From contig NZ_CP122458.1 of NCBI RefSeq assembly GCF_032598905.1, positions 1,116,001-1,180,000 on the forward strand: 64,000 nucleotides of DNA. The letters are read 5' to 3'. The first letter of the stretch is position 1. Each line of letters opens with the position of its first letter. The DNA is from Streptomyces sp. 11x1. GTDB lineage: Bacteria; Actinomycetota; Actinomycetes; Streptomycetales; Streptomycetaceae. The notes under the pieces are model-generated. The model ran no database searches, had not been told where the DNA came from, and saw only the letters and a program-made list of their open reading frames with translations. Both the position numbers and the translations under genes were made by a program. Positions 26,374 to 34,712 of this stretch are shown here, piece after piece.

Positions 26374-28518
26374 CTATCCCGTCGCGTCCACCAACGCCAG
26401 TTCGTGGAGGCGGTCCGGTGGGCCCGGGCGGGCGTAGTACCAGCCCTGGGCGGTGTCGCAGCCGAGTATCCGCAACTGCTCGGCCTGGGCGCCGGTTTCG
26501 ACGCCCTCGACGGTGACCGCGAGGTCGAGGCTGTGGGCGAGGGAGACGATCCCCTCGACGATCTTCAGGTCGACGGGGTCGGCCGGGAACTGCTGCATGC
26601 TCTGGGTGAACGACCGGTCCAACTTCAGGACGCGGACCGGCAGTCGGCGCAGATTGGCGAGGTTGGAGTAGCCGGTGCCGAAGTCGTCGAGGGCGATGTC
26701 GACGCCCATCTCCGAGAGCCTGCGCAGGGGTTTGAGCAGGTCGTCGTCGGCACCGATCAGAGCGGACTCGGTGACCTCCAGGCAGAGGGCGTCGGGTTCG
26801 AGGCCCGCGCGCTCCAGGATGTCGACGGTGTCCTGGACCAGCCCCGGGTGGGTCAACTGGCACGGCGACAGATTGACGTTGACCCGCAGCGGCCCCGCGG
26901 CCGCGGTGCCGCCCTGTCGCTCCTGCCACTCCCGGGCCTGGCGCACCGACTGCTCCAGGACCCAGCGGCCGAGCGGCACGATCAGTCCGGTGCGCTCGGC
27001 GAGCGGGATGAACCGGTCGGGTCCCAGCACACCGTGCTGCGGATGCAGCCAGCGGACCAGGGCCTCGGCACCGCGCACGGTCCCGTCGCCGAGGTGGACC
27101 AGCGGCTGGTACTCGATGAAGAACTCGCCCCGGTCCAGGGCGGCGGGCAGTGCGGTGGTGAGTCCGTGCCGGGTGATGGCACGGGCGTCGGCCTCCGCGT
27201 CGGCCATCTCGTAGCGGTTGCCGCCCGCCGACTTGGCACGGTACATCGTGATGTCGGCGCTGCGCAGCACCTCCGCCGGGCCGCGCTCCCCCGCCGGGCC
27301 CTCGACGATGCCGATGCTGCCGCGGACAAGCAGTTCCCGGCCGTCGATGCGGACGGGGGTGACCAGCGCGTTCATGATGCGGTCGGCGAGTTCGTCGACC
27401 TCGCGTTCGGTGTCGGTGCCGGTGGTCAGCGCCACGAACTCGTCGCCGCCGAGCCGGGCGACCATCTCACCGGGCGCGGTCGCGCAGGACTGCAGCCGGT
27501 CGGCGACCTCCACGAGCAGCCGGTCGCCGGCCGCGTGCCCCAGGCTGTCGTTGATGGCCTTGAAGCCGTCCAGATCGAGGTAGCAGAGGCCGAAGCGCTG
27601 GCCGTCGGCCGCCGCGAGGGCCTTCTCCAGCCGCTCGAAGAACAGGGTGCGGTTGGGCAGTCCGGTGAGCGCGTCGTGGGTGGCCTCGTAGCGCAGGCGC
27701 AGATTGAGCAGCCGGCGCTCGGTGGTGTCCTCCATGAGAGCCAGCTGGTACTGGGGCCGGCCGTCCGCGTCCCGCAGCAGGGAGACGGTGAGGTTGGTCC
27801 ACAGGACCGTTCCGTCGGGGCGGGAGAACGCCTTCTCGGTGTGGTAGTGCTCGCGCTCGCCACGGACCAGCTCGTCGTAGAGCCGCCACACCTGGGGCGC
27901 GTCGTCGGGGTGTCTCCAGTCGGGGACCGGCCGCCCGCGCATCGTCTGCTCGGTGATGCCGAACATGCGCAGCAGCGCGCCGTTGACCTGGAGGACGTTG
28001 CCGTCGAGATCGGCGATGCCGATGCCTATGGCGGCGCCCTCGAAGACCGCGCGGAAGCGGGCCTCCGTGGCGTGCAGCGCGCGGGCGACCGCGCCCTGGG
28101 CCTCCAGCGCGGCGCGGGCGATCGCCTCCTGCTCGGCGAGGGTGCGCTGCCGCAGGGCCTCGGCGTATCCGGCGGCCATCGCCGACTGCAGCCGCGCGGC
28201 GCGCGCCCGCAGGTCCTCCTGGGGGCCGTCGCCGCCGCAGTAGAGCACCAGATAGGCCTCGACGCAGTCCAGGGTCTGGCTGAGCGCCTCGGGTTCGGTG
28301 CAGTGCGCCGCCACGAGAGCGGCGCCGACGGCCCTGCCCTCCTCGGCGTCGTACGTCCTGGCCCGCAGTGCCTCGCTGAGTCTGCGGGCCAGCGGCAGGA
28401 GTTGTTCCTCGAACTCGGGCCGGGTCAGCGAGGTGGAGGTGGCGGGGTAGACCGCCCGGCTCCAGATCGTCGCGAACCTGCGGAGTCTGTCCTCCGGCCC
28501 GTCCGGCTCCGCCCTCAC
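26374..28518 (-). CDS. rmdA: PAS-GGDEF-EAL cyclic-di-GMP turnover protein (RmdA-like)
   Basis: A 714-residue cytoplasmic protein. An N-terminal helical region (about 1-135) is followed by a PAS domain (ATEARFRAVFEGAAIGIGIAD to MEDTTERR), a GGDEF domain with intact RLGGDEF, and an EAL domain with EALVRW, NVNLSPCQL, EVTESALI, DDFGTGYSNL and KLDRSF. The Glu/Asp residues for phosphodiesterase activity look present. No RxxD inhibitory site precedes GGDEF. From memory, length and neighbours match S. coelicolor RmdA (SCO0928), a c-di-GMP phosphodiesterase affecting development. GTG start overlaps the methyltransferase stop (GTGA). Confidence 0.85.
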   Translation of the reverse strand: MRAEPDGPEDRLRRFATIWSRAVYPATSTSLTRPEFEEQLLPLARRLSEALRARTYDAEEGRAVGAALVAAHCTEPEALSQTLDCVEAYLVLYCGGDGPQEDLRARAARLQSAMAAGYAEALRQRTLAEQEAIARAALEAQGAVARALHATEARFRAVFEGAAIGIGIADLDGNVLQVNGALLRMFGITEQTMRGRPVPDWRHPDDAPQVWRLYDELVRGEREHYHTEKAFSRPDGTVLWTNLTVSLLRDADGRPQYQLALMEDTTERRLLNLRLRYEATHDALTGLPNRTLFFERLEKALAAADGQRFGLCYLDLDGFKAINDSLGHAAGDRLLVEVADRLQSCATAPGEMVARLGGDEFVALTTGTDTEREVDELADRIMNALVTPVRIDGRELLVRGSIGIVEGPAGERGPAEVLRSADITMYRAKSAGGNRYEMADAEADARAITRHGLTTALPAALDRGEFFIEYQPLVHLGDGTVRGAEALVRWLHPQHGVLGPDRFIPLAERTGLIVPLGRWVLEQSVRQAREWQERQGGTAAAGPLRVNVNLSPCQLTHPGLVQDTVDILERAGLEPDALCLEVTESALIGADDDLLKPLRRLSEMGVDIALDDFGTGYSNLANLRRLPVRVLKLDRSFTQSMQQFPADPVDLKIVEGIVSLAHSLDLAVTVEGVETGAQAEQLRILGCDTAQGWYYARPGPPDRLHELALVDATG

Positions 28519-29327
28519 GCCTTGGTCCCCACGCCGGCGAACTGGGCATAGGCATACGGATCGTCGTCCTCGGAAGCCGTGTCGGGCCGCCACTTCGCCA
28601 TCGGCACCACCCCGGGTTCCACCATGTCGTACCCCTCGAAGAACCGCGCGACCTGGTCGGACGAGCGCATGGTCAGCGGATTGCGAATGTTCCTGTACAC
28701 GTCCACCACGCCCGCCGCCCGCTCCTCGGGCAGCGGGATTCCCTCGCGGCAGGCGTGCGAGACGACGAGCAGACTGCCCGGCGCGAGTGCGTCACGCAGC
28801 TCCGCCACCGCTGCGTACGGGTCGTCCTTGTCCTCCACGAAGTGCAGTATGGCAACCAGAAGCAGCGCGACCGGCCGGTTCAGGTCGATCAGTCGCCGGA
28901 CGCGGGGGCTCTCGAGGATGTCGCGGGGCTTGCGGAGATCGGCCGCGACCACATCCGTGTCGTCGTTCCCCTCGAGAACGGCCTGGCTGTGTGCTACGGC
29001 GACGGGGTCGTGGTCGACGTACACGACCCGTGCGCCGGGGCTGGCCTCCTGGGCGACCTCGTGCACGTTTCCGAAGGTGGGTATCCCGGATCCGATGTCC
29101 AGGAACTGGGTGACGCCCTGGTCGACCGCGTACCGGACGGCACGGCGCATGAAGGCGCGGTTCGCCTGCATGATCTTGGGCAGGCCGGGCACGAACTCCA
29201 TGGCCCGGCGGGCCGCCTCGCGGTCGACCTCGAAGTTGTGCGAACCGCCCAGGTAGTAGTCGTACATGCGGGCCACGGACGGCATCGAGATGTCGATGCT
29301 CCGCGGCGCCCAGGCGGGACGCTCCAT
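28515..29327 (-). CDS. SAM-dependent methyltransferase (actinobacterial S-adenosyl methyltransferase family)
   Basis: A 270-residue protein starting RSIDISMPSVARMYDYYLGG, a hallmark of this large Streptomyces family, followed by FLDIGSGIPTFGNVHEVAQ (SAM motif I), VVYVDHDPVAVAH and PVALLLVAILHFVED. ATG at 29327 with GGAGAA upstream; in-frame sequence further upstream is rejected. It is coupled to rmdA by a 4-bp overlap. The substrate of the family is unknown to me. Confidence 0.88.
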   Translation of the reverse strand: MERPAWAPRSIDISMPSVARMYDYYLGGSHNFEVDREAARRAMEFVPGLPKIMQANRAFMRRAVRYAVDQGVTQFLDIGSGIPTFGNVHEVAQEASPGARVVYVDHDPVAVAHSQAVLEGNDDTDVVAADLRKPRDILESPRVRRLIDLNRPVALLLVAILHFVEDKDDPYAAVAELRDALAPGSLLVVSHACREGIPLPEERAAGVVDVYRNIRNPLTMRSSDQVARFFEGYDMVEPGVVPMAKWRPDTASEDDDPYAYAQFAGVGTKA

Positions 29328-29585
29328 CAGTGTTCTCCAACGCGTCGGGGGTGGCGAAGGCGATCCGGTGTTCGAGCTGAGGCTACTGATCGTCCGCCGA
29401 AGGAGCGAGCGAAAACGGAAATTGACCGTCCGTTCAAAACCGCTGCCGGTGCCACATGCCCAACCACCGCCCCGACCATGCCTGTTCGAACCCGGGCATG
29501 CCAAGCGGTCCGCCCCCTCCGGTGCGGTACGGAGGGGGCGGACCTGGATCGGCCGCGCTGGTGCGGTGCGTGGGGAAGGCGCGGC

Positions 29586-30599
29586 CTACTTGTCGGCGCC
29601 GATCGGCTCGCCGTCACCGTTGATCGCGAACCAGGTGCCGCCGACGCCCTGGCCGTTGGTGTCGCCGGGGGCCTTGTCGTTCGCGAAGGTGTAGAGCGGG
29701 ATGCAGTCGATGGTCTGCTGCTTGATGCCGTCGGGGCGGTCGAAGACGACATAGCCTCGGTTGGCGGTGGACCCCTGCAGGTTGATCCCCTTGGTGTTCT
29801 TCGCGTCGACCGGCGCGACCACGGGCCACTTGTCGAGGCAGTCGCCCACGCACTTGGTCGACATCGGCCACTGGGTGTCCTTCATGAACCGGTAGACCGT
29901 CATGCCGTTCTTGTCGACGACGATCTCGCCGAGCTTGGCGTCCTTACGGGTGGACAGGCCGACCTGCTCGACGGCCTCGCCACCCGTGCCGCCGGTGGCC
30001 GCTCCGCCGCCCTTGGTGGAGGCCTTCTTGCCGTTGGGAGCGGACGCGAACCAAGTGCCCTTCAGACCCTGGCCCTTGATGTCACCGGCCTTGGTGTCCT
30101 TGGCGAAGTAGTACATGGGCCAGCCGCCCACCGTCAGCTGCTTGGTGCCGTCGGGACGGCTGACCTCGCCGAGCAGGGCCTTGTCGACACCCTGGGCGGC
30201 GGTGGCGCCCGCGGCGGGCACCGGCGGCCAGGTGGTGGCGCACTCGCCCTCACAGGTCGTCTTCGGCGGCTCGAAGGAGTCCTTGTCGAATCGGTACAGG
30301 GTGCGACCGGCGCTGTCCGTGAGGACCTTGCCGTACTCGTCGCTGTTCCACACGGTCAACTGGCCCGCGGAGGCCGCCGTGGTGGACTGGGCCTGGTTCG
30401 ACGTACCGGAACCGGCCGCGCCGGCGCCGGCCGTTCCGGTACCGGTGCCCGCGATGGCGCCGGCACCCAGCGTCGGGGTCGAGGCGGCGCCCACGTTCTG
30501 CGAGGACGTCGACCCCTGTTCCTGACCGCACGCCGTCGTCAGCACCAGCACAGCCGCAGCTGTCGCTACGAGTGAGGCGCTCCGCCAGGAGGTCTTCAT
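29586..30599 (-). CDS. Lipoprotein with four Yx(F/W/Y)xxD repeats
   Basis: A 337-residue exported protein. The signal region ends VLVLTTAC-GQ; Cys follows TTA, so the lipobox is slightly atypical. A Gly/Ala/Thr-rich linker leads to four repeats of the secreted-repeat family (COG4315): YRFDKD, YYFAKD, YRFMKD and YTFAND, each preceded by TLY/MYY/TVY/PLY. Each of the repeats at about 85-135 and 235-285 also contains a C-x3-C pair (CEGEC, CVGDC) before a Trp-Pro. The function is unknown; the paired Cys could bind a metal or haem. It may depend on the neighbouring c-di-GMP locus, but only proximity suggests this. Confidence 0.85.
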   Translation of the reverse strand: MKTSWRSASLVATAAAVLVLTTACGQEQGSTSSQNVGAASTPTLGAGAIAGTGTGTAGAGAAGSGTSNQAQSTTAASAGQLTVWNSDEYGKVLTDSAGRTLYRFDKDSFEPPKTTCEGECATTWPPVPAAGATAAQGVDKALLGEVSRPDGTKQLTVGGWPMYYFAKDTKAGDIKGQGLKGTWFASAPNGKKASTKGGGAATGGTGGEAVEQVGLSTRKDAKLGEIVVDKNGMTVYRFMKDTQWPMSTKCVGDCLDKWPVVAPVDAKNTKGINLQGSTANRGYVVFDRPDGIKQQTIDCIPLYTFANDKAPGDTNGQGVGGTWFAINGDGEPIGADK

Positions 30600-30807
30600 T
30601 CCAACTCCCCGTGTATCCGGTGGGTGTCGCAGCGCCCTACTGCGCCGCTTGCTGGTCCTAGGTACGGGTGGGAGTGGCTCCTGTGTTCAACGTGGCACGA
30701 ATTTCTTTCCGAAGTCTGTGGCGCGGTTCCGCGGCGCGGCCTGCGGCGGTATCGAAAGAGGCGTCAGCACCGGGCGTCCGCACTCAAACATTCGGGGCCC
30801 GTTTTTC

Positions 30808-30851
30808 GCTCCTTTGGAGCAATCACTCCGTGCTCCCGCGTACGCGGGAGC
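30808..30851 (+). promoter_or_regulatory. Two palindromes just upstream of the proline-rich protein gene
   Basis: GCTCC-TTT-GGAGC (30808-30820) and the perfect 20-bp palindrome GCTCCCGCGTACGCGGGAGC (30832-30851) lie in the leader, the latter ending 10 bases before the ATG. In RNA the second would overlap or abut the ribosome-binding region; in DNA it would suit a dimeric regulator. Confidence 0.55.
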
Positions 30852-30861
30852 GCGAGCACGG

Positions 30862-31482
30862 ATGATCTCCGACGTGCAAGGACCCCAGCGGACCCGATCC
30901 GCTCTCGCCCTACGGCTGTCGGCCCTGCTCGCACTGACCTGGCTCCTCACCGGAACTCCGAGCGGCACCGCGGTCGCCGACGCCTGCGCGTACGGCATCG
31001 TCGGCCCGGACGGCGGAGGCCGGGTCGCCGTGGCGATCGGGAACACCGGCTCCTGCGAGCCGACCCCCACGCCCACCCCCACGCCGCCCACGCCGACTCC
31101 GTCGTGTCCGCCGGAGCCGACGCCCACCCCGACGCCTCCGCCGCGGCCGAAGCCGCCCACCCCGACCCCGGAGCCCGCTCCGGACCCCCCGCCCGCCCCG
31201 AGACCGACACCGCCAGCGCCTCCGAGGCCCGCACCGCCGCCGCCACCGCCACCGCCGCCCGTGAGGGAGGCGCCCCGCCCGATCCCCGCCCCCACTCCCC
31301 CGCCGAAGCCGAAACCCACGCCGAGCCCCCGCCCGAAGGTGTCGCCGACCCCGGTGAGCTACCCGCCGTACCAGCCCCCGTCCCACGCGCGCGCCAAGCC
31401 CTCCGGCCCGTCGCTCGTCTCGCTCGCCCTGCTCGTCACCGTGCCCGCGGTGTTCGCCGCCGCCGCCCTGCGTCCGCGCTGA
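30862..31482 (+). CDS. Secreted proline-rich protein with C-terminal membrane anchor
   Basis: A 206-residue protein. A signal peptide (LALRLSALLALTWLLTGTPSGTAVADA) is followed by CAYGIVGPDGGGRVAVAIGN, a long Pro/Thr-rich stalk (about 65-175, PTPTP and PPPP runs) and a C-terminal hydrophobic segment LVSLALLVTVPAVFAAAALRPR. The design is a wall-spanning stalk tethered to the membrane. The ATG at 30862 has no clear ribosome site, and longer upstream starts translate the leader palindromes. It is followed 16 bp later by the DUF4239 gene, so the two are probably co-transcribed. Confidence 0.75.
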   Translation: MISDVQGPQRTRSALALRLSALLALTWLLTGTPSGTAVADACAYGIVGPDGGGRVAVAIGNTGSCEPTPTPTPTPPTPTPSCPPEPTPTPTPPPRPKPPTPTPEPAPDPPPAPRPTPPAPPRPAPPPPPPPPPVREAPRPIPAPTPPPKPKPTPSPRPKVSPTPVSYPPYQPPSHARAKPSGPSLVSLALLVTVPAVFAAAALRPR

Positions 31483-31498
31483 TTCCTGGAGGAACCTC

Positions 31499-32263
31499 TT
31501 GTCGGAATGGCTTGTTCTCACCCTCGCGATGGGGGTGGCCTGTCTGGTCGTCCTCATCGTGGCCGTAGTACGGCATCACGCCGCACCCGCGGACGAGGAC
31601 CCGTCCGAGACCCCGGACGTCATCGAGTACATCACCATGATGATCGGCGTGGTGTACGCCATCGTGCTGGGTCTGGCGATCGCCGGTGTCTGGGAGGCCC
31701 GCAGCGCGGCCCAGGACCAGGTACAGACGGAGGCGCAGGCCCTGCACGAGATCAGTGAACGGGTGCGGGTGTACCCGGCGGACGTGCGCGACCGGATCCG
31801 CGCGGACATCGACGCCTACGTCGACCACGTGGTGACCACGGAGTGGAAGGTCATGGCCGAGAAGGGCGAGGTGACCGAGCGCGGTACCGAGTTGTTCGAC
31901 ACCGTGCGCCACGAGGTCACCGACTACGAGCCCCGCAGCGACTTCGAGGCGCAGGCCTACCAGCCCCTGCTGGACCAGGTCGCCACGGCCGACGCCGCGC
32001 GCGGCAGCCGCGCGGACTCCACCGGCGAGACGATGCCGGGCGTGGTGTGGTTCGGCCTGATCATCGGCGCCGTCGTGACGGTCGGCATGGTGTTCGCCCT
32101 GCAGATCCGGCGCACGCCGCGCGAACTGATCCTCGCCGGGTTGTTCTCCGCCCTCATCGCGTTCCTGCTGTTCCTGGTCTGGGACTTCGACGCGCCCTAC
32201 AGCCGGGGGCTGTCGGCCACGGCGGACCCGTTCCTGGCCCTGTTCCCCAACGCGGGCGGGTGA
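31499..32263 (+). CDS. DUF4239 (bestrophin-like) membrane protein
   Basis: A 254-residue membrane protein with hydrophobic helices at about 4-24, 45-66, 182-203 and 208-230. The central soluble region (about 70-175) is helical and acidic. The pattern EYITMMIGVVYAIVLGLAIAGVW and a paired C-terminal hairpin fits DUF4239, a family related to bestrophin-like channels with no proven activity here. It starts with TTG, supported by GGAGGA at 31488-31493. An 11-bp stem hairpin follows. Confidence 0.82.
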   Translation: MSEWLVLTLAMGVACLVVLIVAVVRHHAAPADEDPSETPDVIEYITMMIGVVYAIVLGLAIAGVWEARSAAQDQVQTEAQALHEISERVRVYPADVRDRIRADIDAYVDHVVTTEWKVMAEKGEVTERGTELFDTVRHEVTDYEPRSDFEAQAYQPLLDQVATADAARGSRADSTGETMPGVVWFGLIIGAVVTVGMVFALQIRRTPRELILAGLFSALIAFLLFLVWDFDAPYSRGLSATADPFLALFPNAGG

Positions 32264-32300
32264 CGGTCCCTCAGGCCCGATCCACCGAGGGGCCCGGTCC

Positions 32301-32344
32301 ACGGCCGGGGGCCGGGGGCCGCGCTGCGCCCGTCCCCCGGCCGT
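32301..32344 (+). terminator. Hairpin after the DUF4239 gene
   Basis: Arms ACGGCCGGGGG (32301-32311) and CCCCCGGCCGT (32334-32344) match perfectly over 11 bp with a 22-nt loop. Confidence 0.55.
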
Positions 32345-32420
32345 ACGCGTGCGGGTCCCCTGGGCGGAGCACACCCGTGCCCCATTCGCGCGACTGCGAT
32401 CGCGCCACCGGGCGCGCCTT

Positions 32421-32434
32421 CTTAGCGTTTCCGT
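32421..32434 (+). promoter_or_regulatory. CTTAGCGTTTCCGT motif upstream of the anchored protein gene
   Basis: The 14-mer CTTAGCGTTT(C/T)CGT, preceded by GCGCGC, lies 72 bp before the ATG. It recurs at 33925-33938 before the sortase gene, suggesting a shared promoter element or regulator site. Confidence 0.45.
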
Positions 32435-32505
32435 CATCGAGGTGCATTTCAGGCGCAGGCGGAAACGGTCCGCAGCAGGCTCCTCGGGGACCCGGAGGCT
32501 CCACC

Positions 32506-33024
32506 ATGCGCGCGATACGCGTCGCTTCGGCCGCTCTGCTGGGCGTGACCGCCCTCTCCCTCTCCGCTCCCGCCGCGCACGCGGCACGGGTCAGTGACCT
32601 CACGTCGTTCGGCTTCAGTGTGACGCCCTCGGCCGTCGCCCCCGGCGGGCAGGTGATCCTGCGCGTGGACGGCTGCCGCCACCGGACGACCGTCTCCTCG
32701 GGCGTCTTCGACGCCGTCATGATCCCCAGGGGCCATTCCTCGGCGACGGCGACCGTCGATCGGGACGCCCGGCCCGGGACCGTGTACGAGGTGACGTTCC
32801 AGTGCGGCGACGAGAGCGGCCGGACGGATCTCACCATCGTCGGCAACCGTCCGACCCATCACCCCACGCACCACCCCACCCGGGGCTCCCATGCCGGGGC
32901 CGGCGGCACCGTCGCGGGCTTCGACCTCTCGGAGATCGGTCTCGGCGCCGCGCTCGTCGCGGGCACGATGGGAGCGGCCTGGCACTGGTCGCGCCGCCGC
33001 CCCGAGGGCGACGGCCACTCCTGA
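32506..33024 (+). CDS. Small secreted protein with C-terminal membrane tail, sortase-region paralogue 1
   Basis: A 172-residue protein with a signal peptide ending SAPAAHA-AR, a beta-rich domain (FGFSVTPSAVAPGGQVILRV, two Cys), a His/Pro-rich linker (THHPTHHPT) and a C-terminal helix LGAALVAGTMGAAWHWSRRR. The domain resembles that of the nearby gene at 33147-33638: APxGxPG... ATATV...DARPGTVYEVTF.C. Anchoring by the tail is likely; no strict LPxTG is present. CCGGAGGCT precedes the ATG. It lies in a cluster with a class F sortase, but whether it is a sortase substrate is inference. Confidence 0.8.
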   Translation: MRAIRVASAALLGVTALSLSAPAAHAARVSDLTSFGFSVTPSAVAPGGQVILRVDGCRHRTTVSSGVFDAVMIPRGHSSATATVDRDARPGTVYEVTFQCGDESGRTDLTIVGNRPTHHPTHHPTRGSHAGAGGTVAGFDLSEIGLGAALVAGTMGAAWHWSRRRPEGDGHS

Positions 33025-33114
33025 CCGCCGCTCGGCGCGACACCCCCGACAGCCCTTCACCCCGGACCGTTACGGGTTCCGGGGCGTAGGGCTGTGCGGC
33101 GGGGCCTGCCGTTC

Positions 33115-33166
33115 GGCTCAGGCCCTGTTCTCGGAGCTCGGCGGGCTCAGGCCTTGTTCTCGGAGC
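33115..33166. repeat. Direct repeat of 23 bp at the 3' end of the paralogue 2 gene
   Basis: GGCTCAGGCC(C/T)TGTTCTCGGAGC occurs at 33115-33137 and 33144-33166 (22 of 23 identical, 29-bp offset). The second copy contains the last codons (SENKA-stop) of the minus-strand gene; the first lies just beyond it. Confidence 0.8.
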
Positions 33167-33638
33167 GGCGCCGCATCCAGAAGACGCCCCCGCCGACGAC
33201 CGCCGCCGTCACCAGTCCGCCGCCGATCGCGATGTCGGTGGTCGTGGCCCCGGTGGAGCTGCCGCCGCCGAGCCCGCCGCGGACACCGCCGAGGACGGTG
33301 AACACACCGGTGAACGTCTTGCGCTCGCCCTCGCAGTGGGTGGTGACGCTGTACGAGCCGGGAGTGGCGTCGGAGTTGACCCGCACCGTGGCCGTGGCGG
33401 TCGTACCGCCCATGGAGGCGAGGTTGGTCGTCGGGAAGGCGTTCGAGCTGATCGTGCTGCCGGCGGTCGCGCACGCGTCACCGCCCTTGACGGTGAGGAC
33501 GAGCGGCCCGCCGCGGGCGATGACGTTGGGGGCGGCCGTGACCGAGCTCGGTTGGTCCCAGGCGGCGGCCGTCGGCGCGGCGACACCGACCAGGGCGGCC
33601 GCGGCGGCCGAGGCCGCCAGGACACGAGTAGTACGCAT
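33147..33638 (-). CDS. Small secreted protein with C-terminal membrane tail, sortase-region paralogue 2
   Basis: A 163-residue protein with signal peptide (AASAAAAALVGVAAPTAAA), a beta-rich domain with two Cys (GGDACATAG, TTHCEGE), and a Gly-rich linker before the tail IAIGGGLVTAAVVGGGVFWMRRRSENKA. Domain layout, the ATATVRVNSDATPGSYSVT block and the RRR-ended helix match paralogue 1 in opposite orientation, so the two arose by duplication. GGAGGATCAC precedes the ATG. No LPxTG is seen. Confidence 0.8.
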   Translation of the reverse strand: MRTTRVLAASAAAAALVGVAAPTAAAWDQPSSVTAAPNVIARGGPLVLTVKGGDACATAGSTISSNAFPTTNLASMGGTTATATVRVNSDATPGSYSVTTHCEGERKTFTGVFTVLGGVRGGLGGGSSTGATTTDIAIGGGLVTAAVVGGGVFWMRRRSENKA

Positions 33639-33924
33639 GTGATCCTCCGCGGAAGACGCCCCGGGTCCCGTCCCCGGTCGATCGGCGAGAAAGCGTCTCC
33701 CGGATAGACCCTCAGTTGCCGTGCGCGGGGCCGCATTTCGGGGCTGGTCCGTCCTGGTGAGTCCCGGTGAGGGGACACGCCGGGCATATCTCCGGACGAT
33801 CGGATATCACCGCAGGTCACGGACCGTCAGAAAAATCCTCCCGGCGGCGTACTCGGATGGCGCAGGGCTCCGCCGTGCCACCACCCGTTCGTACCCGCCC
33901 CCGTCGCCGTCGCGTTGCGGCGCG

Positions 33925-33938
33925 CTTAGCGTTTTCGT
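33925..33938 (+). promoter_or_regulatory. CTTAGCGTTTTCGT motif upstream of the sortase gene
   Basis: Second copy of the 14-mer (one mismatch), again after GCGCGC, 46 bp before the sortase ATG. Confidence 0.45.
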
Positions 33939-33983
33939 ACGTGCGACGCACACGGCGACGGCCGTGTCGAGAGGGGATGGCGA

Positions 33984-34655
33984 ATGTCTTCGTCGGCACC
34001 GGCCGAGGCCGAGTGGGAGGAGCGGCGGAAGAAGCGTGCTCCATGGGGCGTGATAGCGCTTGTCCTGCTCACCGGTCTCGCTCTCATTCGCAATGGCTCG
34101 GGCGAGTTCGACGTGGGTCCGCCGCAGCCGGCGTCGGCGGCGGCCGCCGACAGCGGCGGCACCCCGCACGGCACCTTCGCGCACGCCCCGGACCCGCTGC
34201 CGTACGCCATGGTCGACCGGGTGCGGATCCCGTCGATCCGGGTCGACGCGCCGGCGGTGGCCGTCGGACTGGACGCGCAGGGCTGGGTGGACGCGCCCCC
34301 GGCCCGGGACCCGAACCTCGCGGGCTGGTTCACCGGCGCGGTCTCCCCCGGGGAGAAGGGCACGGCCGTCGTCGTCGGCCATGTCGACAACGATCAGGGC
34401 CCCGCCGTGTTCTACGGGCTCGGGGCGCTGAAGAAGGGCGCCAAGGTGGAGATCCGGCGCGCGGACAGCAGGGTCGCCGTGTTCGAGACCTACGGCGTCG
34501 AGGTCTTCGCCAAGAACAACTTCCCGGGCGACCGGGTCTACGGCAACAGCGGGATTCCCGAACTGCGGGTCATCACCTGCGGGGGCGGCTTCTCCAAGCA
34601 GAACGGTTACGACGGGAACGTCGTCGTGTTCGCCCGCCTGGTCGAGGTGCGCTGA
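33984..34655 (+). CDS. Class F sortase
   Basis: A 223-residue membrane-anchored transpeptidase-like protein with an N-terminal helix (WGVIALVLLTGLALI) and an extracytoplasmic sortase beta-barrel. The catalytic His is in VVVGHVDN and the Cys in LRVITCGGGF. The Arg that most sortases carry a few residues after the Cys strand is not obvious; the segment reads GYDGNVVVFARL. Class F is the actinobacterial group that often sits alone. Here it is flanked by two small proteins with membrane tails. Its substrates are unknown. Confidence 0.88.
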   Translation: MSSSAPAEAEWEERRKKRAPWGVIALVLLTGLALIRNGSGEFDVGPPQPASAAAADSGGTPHGTFAHAPDPLPYAMVDRVRIPSIRVDAPAVAVGLDAQGWVDAPPARDPNLAGWFTGAVSPGEKGTAVVVGHVDNDQGPAVFYGLGALKKGAKVEIRRADSRVAVFETYGVEVFAKNNFPGDRVYGNSGIPELRVITCGGGFSKQNGYDGNVVVFARLVEVR

Positions 34656-34712
34656 GCGCTCCCGGCCGGCGGGCGAACGCCCACGACCGTCATCGGGGCC
34701 TCGATCGGGGCC

